Shown here in pieces: positions 15,119 to 20,855 of a stretch of DNA of 20,855 nt. A program made the translations under genes and the position numbers. The stretch spans positions 1-20,855 of the forward strand of contig CAYVXE010000077.1 in assembly GCA_964455375.1 (NCBI GenBank), in the 5' to 3' direction. This stretch comes from CAYVXE01 sp964455375 (GTDB lineage: Bacteria > Zhuqueibacterota > Zhuqueibacteria > Oceanimicrobiales > Oceanimicrobiaceae). The notes under the pieces are model-generated. The model made no database searches and was not told the DNA's origin. It worked only from the letters and a program-made list of their open reading frames with translations. Within the stretch, counting starts at the first letter, position 1. Every line of letters begins with the position of its first letter.

Positions 15119-16644
15119 AACCATAACCTCCTTACAAAATATGCGCCGACAAATCCTGCGGCAAATACACACAACATAAAGACCCAACCTCCGAGAGCCA
15201 GAGTTGCGCCACCGGTTAACGCTAAACCGCTCGTACAACCCCGGGCAATCCTTGCGCCAATTCCCATCAAAATTCCACCCAGCAAGGCAAACACATACCT
15301 TTTTTTGTTCGAAATTCCAGGACCTTTATCCACAGCTTTTCGTGTTCTTTTCGCCAAATAACCGGAAAGAAATCCGCCAATAAGTACGCCGATGACTTCA
15401 AACACAAGAAAATTTGAAAACGGCGATCTTCCACCTGCCGTGTACCTCCCCCAAACCGGGGAACTTTCAGCGTGCTGAGGAGCAATCAGATGCAGGAGAT
15501 AAGCATCAAAACGGGCAAATGCACTCGATGCACCAAATCCCCTTCCCATAATAAAAAACGTCGCAAGAAGGACAAGACCAATCGCTATGCCTGCCCAATA
15601 AGGCTGCATATACGGTTTGGTTTTTGCCGGTGCATCGACGATCTTTCCGGGAGGCGGGCCCACAACCTTCTGTGGTATATCGGTCGTAATCTCACGAACC
15701 AGTTTTTCCACTTTCTGCTCTGATTTTGCTTTATTCGCAGCGTTGGCAAAACGGTCCAACAACACATCTTTCAAATTTACATCACCGTCGCGTTTTTTCC
15801 GCCAGCGTGCTTCAGAGCGAATCATCTGTTTCCACCATTTAAAATGATGTGTGTAAGCAAACTCTTCATTGACAAAACCGGTAATCATTGAGAAAAAGGC
15901 GGGTTTTTCTTCCGGGAAAACGGCACCCATATAAACATGAATGATCAACCCGGAAACAACCAGACCTACAGCAAAAAAGTGAACAGGAACCGCCCAGGCG
16001 ACGACGGTGGTGCTGAATAAATGGAACGCCATAATCAGCCCTGTAATAATAATGACAGGCGTCATAACGCCAACCAACAATCCGTAAAGTTTTTGCCCGG
16101 CATTAAACGAGCCTTGCGGTGGCAGCGGTTCATTTGTTTTACCCAGAATACCTAATGCCCGTATTTTTAACCATTTGAAATCATCCTCATCGAGACATAA
16201 CTCATCATTACCAAATAAAACACACAGCGTTGAATGTAATATTGTTTGCCAACGTTTAGCAAAAGATTTAATTTCGCCTAATTCTTTATTACGAACATAC
16301 CTTCTAAATCCAAAAAGACCATGCACGAAAAATACAAAAACCCAAACAATACCCAACCAAATATGGGACTCCAGTATTTGTGCTTTCCCATTAAACAATC
16401 CATGTACAACATCAATGAAAATCTGCGGCGCAAATTTATAATGACTGGATACAATCAGAGATGCTCCGGTCAAAAGCATAAAAACCCAAATGAATGCGTT
16501 AAACCAGTGCAACAGGATCGTTGATACATGATGCTTCTTCATCCTGCGTTGCCGCATCTTATCGATTTCATGAGAGGTCAGCCTTTCCGGTTCCTGAAAA
16601 GAATCCAGAATCTCTTCAACTTGCTCGTCTTTATATTTACTCAT
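15115..16644 (-). CDS. Cytochrome b (FdnI-like) fused to a YeeE/YedE half
   Basis: A 509-residue inner-membrane protein. Residues 38-270 resemble the haem-b subunit of formate dehydrogenase-N and related enzymes. Four or so helices carry candidate haem-ligand histidines: His46 (LLHW), His94 (ESHIW), His222 (VPVHFF) and His236 (LIIHVYMG). They would take electrons from or to quinone. A charged linker (about 271-345, ending KTKPYMQ) leads to a YeeE/YedE half (346-509) that opens PYWAGIAIGLVLL. It has GRGFGASSAFA and the conserved GARIARGCTSG with channel Cys470. The following gene supplies the other YeeE/YedE half. I chose the ATG at 16644, which overlaps the Fe-S gene's stop by 8 bp and has GAGGAG at good spacing; an in-frame start 5 codons earlier is less likely. 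The fusion is unusual. Confidence 0.9.
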   Translation of the reverse strand: MSKYKDEQVEEILDSFQEPERLTSHEIDKMRQRRMKKHHVSTILLHWFNAFIWVFMLLTGASLIVSSHYKFAPQIFIDVVHGLFNGKAQILESHIWLGIVWVFVFFVHGLFGFRRYVRNKELGEIKSFAKRWQTILHSTLCVLFGNDELCLDEDDFKWLKIRALGILGKTNEPLPPQGSFNAGQKLYGLLVGVMTPVIIITGLIMAFHLFSTTVVAWAVPVHFFAVGLVVSGLIIHVYMGAVFPEEKPAFFSMITGFVNEEFAYTHHFKWWKQMIRSEARWRKKRDGDVNLKDVLLDRFANAANKAKSEQKVEKLVREITTDIPQKVVGPPPGKIVDAPAKTKPYMQPYWAGIAIGLVLLATFFIMGRGFGASSAFARFDAYLLHLIAPQHAESSPVWGRYTAGGRSPFSNFLVFEVIGVLIGGFLSGYLAKRTRKAVDKGPGISNKKRYVFALLGGILMGIGARIARGCTSGLALTGGATLALGGWVFMLCVFAAGFVGAYFVRRLWL

Positions 16645-17368
16645 CGAAATGCTCCTCACCTTTTACGAGTTGGTAGAAAAAGGCAATCGCCTGCCCGGCA
16701 AACGTCGCTCCGATTGCAAAGAAAATAAACGGCCTAAGAAACGTCGCCCAAATTTTTGCCGGAGTTGCAAATCTCGATTTCCTGGGACCAAACTTCTTCA
16801 TCACCAATTCACGTTGTTTCTCTGTGCCGAGATAATAGACATTTGGCCCGATTGCCGCATTTTCGTTTTCCATTCTCCAGGCGCCTTCTCTGAACACCTT
16901 CTGATAAACAACACTATTTTTATCTTCCAAGTCACCAAAAAATTTTGCATTGGCTGTACAGGTTACAACACATGCAGGTTGCAATCCCTTCTCTAAACGA
17001 TCTTCACAAAAATCACATTTATCCACCTTATTTGTAACCGGATTAATATACCGTGCATCATAAGGACAGGCTTCAACGCAGTACCCACATCCGATACAGA
17101 CTTTCGGGTCAACTTTTACAATACCGTTTTCCAGTTGAAAGGTCGCTCCGGTAGGGCAGGGTGCCACACAGGATGGGTCGTCACAATGATTACACTGCCG
17201 CACAAAAAAACTGGACATGACATTGGGAAACTCCCCTTCAACACCCGTATGTTGCACCAAAGTCCTACCATGGCCAAGCGGTACATCCCATTCGGTACGG
17301 CAGGCAACCGTGCACGCATCGCAGCCGACACATTTCCTTAAATCTATGACCATTGCATAACGTGGCAT
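16637..17368 (-). CDS. Four-cluster Fe-S electron-transfer subunit with C-terminal anchor (PsrB/FdnH-like)
   Basis: A 243-residue ferredoxin-like subunit that passes electrons between the molybdopterin subunit and the cytochrome b. Sixteen cysteines fall into four [4Fe-4S] groups: 13/16/19/23 (CVGCDACTVAC), 59/62/67/71 (CNHCDDPSCVAPC), 91/94/97/101 (CIGCGYCVEAC) and 118/121/133/137. One C-terminal membrane helix (about 205-230, FIFFAIGATFAGQAIAFFYQL) anchors it as in FdnH. It lacks its own signal peptide, so it probably crosses the membrane by hitchhiking on the TAT signal of the catalytic subunit. The ATG at 17368 is preceded by TTGGAG; a TTG four codons earlier overlaps that ribosome site and is rejected. 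The stop overlaps the cytochrome b gene start by 8 bp. Confidence 0.94.
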   Translation of the reverse strand: MPRYAMVIDLRKCVGCDACTVACRTEWDVPLGHGRTLVQHTGVEGEFPNVMSSFFVRQCNHCDDPSCVAPCPTGATFQLENGIVKVDPKVCIGCGYCVEACPYDARYINPVTNKVDKCDFCEDRLEKGLQPACVVTCTANAKFFGDLEDKNSVVYQKVFREGAWRMENENAAIGPNVYYLGTEKQRELVMKKFGPRKSRFATPAKIWATFLRPFIFFAIGATFAGQAIAFFYQLVKGEEHFDE

Positions 17369-17440
17369 GATGAACTCCAATTATATTTAATTAATTTTGT
17401 TAACCGCTATGAAAGCAAAGTAAGTTTTTACCTTTTTTGG

Positions 17441-17490
17441 GTTCTCACAGTGACCTCCCTTGCGCTCTTCGCGGTAACCTCACAACCTTA
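17441..17490. repeat. Intergenic repeat-like sequence between catalytic and Fe-S genes
   Basis: The 159-bp gap between the molybdoenzyme and Fe-S genes holds a GC-richer patch. On the minus strand it reads TTACCGCGAAGAGCGCAAGG and then GGTCACTGTGAGAACC, with a TCACAGTGA palindrome. Similar CGCAAAGAACGC-type units recur between genes in many genomes (memory, not searched). No gene is visible in the gap. Confidence 0.25.
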
Positions 17491-17527
17491 GCAGTTTTAG
17501 CTTTTGACAATTCAGTCTTATCCATTC

Positions 17528-19849
17528 TCAGCACCCCTCTTCCGAATCATCCGTCATGACAGCCTGACGCTTTTTGGCCACAGGTTTCTTTGTTTCCTGT
17601 TTGCTTTTTACCGCAGGTTTTATTGCTACGGCACCTTCCACCATAAGCGGAAATCCGTCCTTGAAAATACGAACAAAATTTACCCGCATCCCAGTGGCGC
17701 CACTCAAAGGATCGATTTTAACTCTGGTCATAAGCTCTGTATCCGACGTGCCTTTTTGAAAAGCACGTGTCATAAAGCTTGAATTTGTTCCGAAGCCATG
17801 TACAGTAAAGACACAGTCCGGGCGAATACCGGCAGTCACAGTGACCTTCACCGGATTGCTCATGACGCCATCCTGATTTTCAAGCTGAATGGTATCTTTA
17901 TCCTGAATACCGAGATTCTCGGCGATTTTGTTGTTGAGCCAGATGGTGTTTTCCGGCATATAATCATGCAGAATTTCATTATTTTGCGTCCGTGCAAAGG
18001 AATGTAAAGGCGACCTTCCGTACAGTAACCGGAAATAGCCTTTCGGCACCTCTTCCACAGGTTCATAAACGGGCATCGCATCAAAACCCAAATCAGCCAG
18101 CGTCTTCGAATACAACTCTATCTTCCCGCTTTTGGTTTTAAATTTATGTGCCCCATTCAAATAAGGTCTGCTCTCGTTGTACGGAATGATACCGTCCGCC
18201 CGGATATTTTTCAGTTCAACACCTAAACCCGACAAACGATAGTTCAGATATTCTTCGGGTGTTTCCCATTGGAAATAATCATCTAATCCTAAGCGTTTTG
18301 CCATTTCTTTTGCAATCCACCAACCCGGTTTACTATCAAACAGCGGTTGGACCACCGGCTGCCGAATGGCAGCAAACGGTGTAATGGCATTTTTCACGGT
18401 AAGCAAATCATCATAGCGCTCAAGATACGTCGCTTCAGGCAAAACGATATCGGCGTATAGCATCGGCTCTGTGGGCATCACATCGACCACAGCCAACAGA
18501 TCCAGCTTCGAGATGGCTTCTTTTGTGTGTTCCGGACAGGGAATACTTTGTAAAATATTTTGTCCGTAAACAATCCAGCCTTTGATTGGATAGGGATCCT
18601 CATTCACTGTGGCGTCCACCAGACCGTTGGTCACACCCAATCCGGTTGAGCCGAACGGATAAATGGTCCCGGCACCGTCGGCCCGTGGGGGTCGTTTCGG
18701 ATATGCAGGAGATGGAAATTTTGGTGCTGGCACCGGCGTTGGCAAGTAAATACCCCCCGGCTTGCCATAGGCGCCCAGGAGCGCGGTGAGTATTGCCATG
18801 GCCCGCGCCCGTTGTGAATCATTGCCGTACCAGGTTACGTGACGGCCCGTATGCAAGCCTACAGCCGGGCTGTTTTCAGCCATGGCCCGGGCAGTTTCGC
18901 GAATGGTTGCCGCCGGGATTTCTGTAATTTTTTCTGCCCACTCAGGAGTAAATGTTCTTACATGTGCTTTATATTGATCGAGGCCCATCGCGTATTTACG
19001 GACATAACTCTTATCATAAAGTCCTTCATAAATTAAAACATGGGACCAGGCCAAAAGTAACGCCGTATCGGTGCCTGGTTTCACCGGCAGCCACCAATCC
19101 GCTTTTGCAGCGGCAGTGGAAAATCGCGGGTCAACGACCAGAAGTTTCGCACCGCGTTCAAGAGCATCGGCAAAAGCTAAGACCTGTCCGGTAAAAACAT
19201 TTTCTCCAATATGAGTCCCGATAAAAACCATCATTTTGGTTTTGCCAAAATCTACGGGTTCCGGGGAACCAACGGAACTACCAAACGTCAGTTTGTATCC
19301 TACATCCCTGGGACCACGGCACTGTGCAAAAGCCGGCTCAACAGAGTTTGGAGTACCGTAAGCTTTCATCAGATGACTGAAAAAACGGGCATGAATTCCA
19401 TGCGGGAAAAACCCCATTGACTCGGCACCGTACTTTTCTTTTATGTCGCTGAGTTTTTTCGCCAGAAAATCCAGCGCTTCATCCCAACTCACCCGTTTAA
19501 AATTCCCTTCTCCCCGTTCGCCAACCCGCAGGAGGGGATATTTTAAGCGATCGGGATCATAAAGCAATTTATGGCCTGCATTACCGCGGGCACATAATCG
19601 GCCGTGCGTAAGGGGGTGTTCGGGATTCCCATCTATTTTCAGGAGCTTGCCTTGCTTGTCCACATTGCCCAGAATACCGCAGCGCCAAAAACAGATCTCA
19701 CAAAAAGATGGAATTTCTTCCACCCGCCCGTGGCCGCGCCAGCCATCCGGATATTTTTCCAATCCGTGCAGTTTTATGTTCGGAACCAGGGTAAGCGCAC
19801 CGGTACTCAGAGCAGTTCTTTTTATAAACTCTCTCCGTGTTAAATTCAT
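17528..19849 (-). CDS. Molybdopterin oxidoreductase catalytic subunit (PsrA/PhsA-like), TAT-exported
   Basis: A 773-residue member of the DMSO-reductase superfamily. A TAT signal (TRREFIKRTALSTGALTL, residues 4-21) sends the folded enzyme to the periplasmic side. The N-terminal [4Fe-4S] ligands are Cys50, 53, 57 and 86 (CEICFWRC and RLCARG). The likely Mo ligand is Cys177 in AFAQCRGPRDVG, encoded by TGC. A cysteine there fits polysulfide, thiosulfate or related sulfur-compound reductases and nitrate-reductase-like relatives, not DMSO reductases. The four bis-MGD domains are complete and end about residue 735. The extra tail has KKPVAKKRQ (754-762) and ends DDSEEGC, matching the small protein encoded at the end of the operon. 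The chaperone gene lies 13 bp upstream. The family is firm; the substrate (thiosulfate, polysulfide, tetrathionate or other) is inferred mainly from the YeeE/YedE neighbours. Confidence 0.92.
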   Translation of the reverse strand: MNLTRREFIKRTALSTGALTLVPNIKLHGLEKYPDGWRGHGRVEEIPSFCEICFWRCGILGNVDKQGKLLKIDGNPEHPLTHGRLCARGNAGHKLLYDPDRLKYPLLRVGERGEGNFKRVSWDEALDFLAKKLSDIKEKYGAESMGFFPHGIHARFFSHLMKAYGTPNSVEPAFAQCRGPRDVGYKLTFGSSVGSPEPVDFGKTKMMVFIGTHIGENVFTGQVLAFADALERGAKLLVVDPRFSTAAAKADWWLPVKPGTDTALLLAWSHVLIYEGLYDKSYVRKYAMGLDQYKAHVRTFTPEWAEKITEIPAATIRETARAMAENSPAVGLHTGRHVTWYGNDSQRARAMAILTALLGAYGKPGGIYLPTPVPAPKFPSPAYPKRPPRADGAGTIYPFGSTGLGVTNGLVDATVNEDPYPIKGWIVYGQNILQSIPCPEHTKEAISKLDLLAVVDVMPTEPMLYADIVLPEATYLERYDDLLTVKNAITPFAAIRQPVVQPLFDSKPGWWIAKEMAKRLGLDDYFQWETPEEYLNYRLSGLGVELKNIRADGIIPYNESRPYLNGAHKFKTKSGKIELYSKTLADLGFDAMPVYEPVEEVPKGYFRLLYGRSPLHSFARTQNNEILHDYMPENTIWLNNKIAENLGIQDKDTIQLENQDGVMSNPVKVTVTAGIRPDCVFTVHGFGTNSSFMTRAFQKGTSDTELMTRVKIDPLSGATGMRVNFVRIFKDGFPLMVEGAVAIKPAVKSKQETKKPVAKKRQAVMTDDSEEGC

Positions 19850-19862
19850 TGTGTTACTCCTG

Positions 19863-20447
19863 TTAAATTAAAGTTGATCTTTCAACCCTTTCAGTTAAAA
19901 ATAACTTCAAAATACTCACCAGATAAGGATAAACCGGCAACGAGGCTTCTTCTTTAACCCGCAGAAAAAAATCATTCAGCCAATTGAGAATATGCTTACG
20001 AAGAAATTCTGCCTCAATTCCCTTCCACTCATGCATGTCAACTATCCGGTAAAGGAATTCCAGTTCCAGCGCAAGATGGTCAGCCGGTTCTTTCATCTGA
20101 CCGGAAATTCTAAAACCATGTTGTTGATACAATTCTGAAATCTCACTGCTCGCCTGCCCGTAAATTTCATTCTCCAAATAAAATGATGCATACGGCGGAG
20201 CAAGGGCTTTGGGAACGGCTGTGATAAACAATCTGGTATATTCAACCTGCAAGTCCCGCAGCATGGCAGATTTGGACTCACATTTATCAATCCAGTCTAA
20301 AAACAAAATTTGATTCGTTTGATTTTCAGCAAATATTTGAACAAATGGCTCAATCGTATCGGGGTGAAATAATTCGGTGAGGTCTTTATCCGGGTAATAA
20401 AAACATTTGGAAAAAAATTTATATAGAGTAGATACTTCAGTCGTCAT
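19863..20447 (-). CDS. TorD/DmsD-type molybdoenzyme maturation chaperone
   Basis: A 194-residue all-helical cytoplasmic chaperone that holds the catalytic subunit and its TAT signal until the molybdenum cofactor is inserted. It opens with the family's usual helix (LYKFFSKCFYYPDKDL). The middle has EYTRLFITAVPKALAPPYASFYLE, and the signature EPADHLALELEFLYRI lies at about 120-135. Size is typical (about 190-210). I chose the ATG at 20447, which puts the first helix where relatives have it. An in-frame TTG 16 codons upstream (20495) is possible, but its leader residues look non-conserved. It is the first gene of the minus-strand operon, 13 bp before the catalytic subunit gene, which fits its role as that subunit's dedicated chaperone. 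Confidence 0.9.
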   Translation of the reverse strand: MTTEVSTLYKFFSKCFYYPDKDLTELFHPDTIEPFVQIFAENQTNQILFLDWIDKCESKSAMLRDLQVEYTRLFITAVPKALAPPYASFYLENEIYGQASSEISELYQQHGFRISGQMKEPADHLALELEFLYRIVDMHEWKGIEAEFLRKHILNWLNDFFLRVKEEASLPVYPYLVSILKLFLTERVERSTLI

Positions 20448-20855
20448 TGCGCATCCAGCGTCGTCCTTTGCAAACCGGTTCAACCTATCATTCAAAAATC
20501 CAGTCTCTTGAACTATGTTCCAAGTGAGGACGCAATCGTATTTATATTATCAAAATATTTCTTTATCATCTAAAAAAACAGACTCATATCTATAACTTAG
20601 CACATCGTTTTCACAACGATTCATGCGGAAACATATCAGTACAATTTGCAACACGAACGTTAGATGCAGCAAATTTCAAAAAGATACCGGTTGATTTAAG
20701 ATTTTTTGAGATATTTCAATTTTTTTTCCATCGGAAGTTCTCTTCCTCTAAATATTGATTTTCCAATGATCGTCCTCGAAGCATGAGATAATAACTTTTA
20801 TTGCTCACCTACTCTGCCGAACATGGTACGTTACTTCATAAAAATAAGGAACTTC
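20448..20855. promoter_or_regulatory. Upstream region of the molybdoenzyme operon
   Basis: About 400 bp with no supportable gene. ATCGTT, 5 bases, then AACGAT (20604-20620) is a perfect inverted repeat 157 bp before the chaperone ATG and could be an operator. On the minus strand an AT-rich GATAATATAAAT stretch (about 20540-20551) could hold a -10 element. The operon promoter should lie here, but I cannot fix it. The short minus frames near 20716-20784 are not convincing. Confidence 0.35.

Noticed and set aside
15119..15238. Upstream extension of the YeeE/YedE frame beyond 15118
   Set aside because: It overlaps the end of the cytochrome b-YeeE gene and encodes Arg/Cys-rich shadow sequence; the ATG at 15118 has AAGGAGG and an ATGA overlap.
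17483..17530. Reading the TGA after the EEGC cysteine as selenocysteine (Cys-Sec) in the molybdoenzyme and the small protein
   Set aside because: The DNA matches only four bases beyond the TGA, the read-through peptides differ, and no hairpin lies at the right distance. A normal stop is simpler.
20716..20784. Minus-strand 22-codon frame beginning MLRGRSLENQ
   Set aside because: Very short, no ribosome site, no recognised family.
1..20855. tRNA or rRNA genes, CRISPR arrays, phage genes
   Set aside because: No cloverleaf, rRNA-like or regularly spaced repeat sequence, and no phage structural or integrase gene, was recognised on either strand.

Overview
The window looks like a chromosome segment from an uncultured, probably anaerobic member of the Fibrobacterota-Chlorobiota-Bacteroidota (FCB) superphylum, for example a KSB1- or Calditrichota-like lineage. 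This is an inference. It rests on a SusC/SusD outer-membrane pair of the type that starts with a carboxypeptidase-regulatory-like domain, many Sec- and lipoprotein-type signals, and a sulfur-type molybdoenzyme operon. TGA is the apparent stop of several genes here, so the genetic code is standard.

Layout. 71-2314 (minus strand): an unrecognised secreted protein and a DHH/DHHA1 phosphoesterase. 2339-2920: a decayed insertion element, made of a truncated transposase start, subterminal direct repeats and a perfect 14-bp inverted repeat that may mark its ends. 3147-7482 (plus): a SusC/RagA TonB-dependent receptor and its SusD/RagB lipoprotein, followed by a long hairpin and a class I methyltransferase. 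8482-13990 (plus): a secreted beta-propeller/PHP metallohydrolase, a lipoprotein resembling an NlpC/P60-type cysteine peptidase (the two genes overlap by 4 bp), a GH18/YaaH-like glycosidase and MurQ. Together with the SusCD pair this suggests uptake and breakdown of amino-sugar or cell-wall (murein) fragments.

14033-20447 (minus): an operon for a membrane-bound molybdoenzyme. In transcription order it encodes a TorD-type chaperone, a TAT-exported PsrA/PhsA-like molybdopterin subunit, a 16-cysteine Fe-S subunit with a C-terminal anchor, a cytochrome b fused to one YeeE/YedE half, a second YeeE/YedE half, and a small membrane-anchored protein. The arrangement is like formate dehydrogenase-N (FdnGHI), but with a sulfur-compound-type catalytic subunit and a built-in YeeE/YedE thiosulfate/sulfur channel.

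The two most notable signals are both in this operon. (1) The second YeeE/YedE gene has an in-frame TGA exactly at the conserved channel cysteine (GGY-TGA-PGTS), with a SECIS-like hairpin just downstream. It is best read as a 206-residue selenoprotein that automatic annotation would split in two. (2) The catalytic subunit and the small terminal protein, otherwise unrelated, end in the same kind of tail: KKPxxKKRQ, 10-11 residues, then a C-terminal cysteine within EEGC. I infer a module that couples quinone-linked redox chemistry to sulfur (or selenium) oxyanion handling and transport, with selenocysteine in the channel and a cysteine-ended tail of unknown role.
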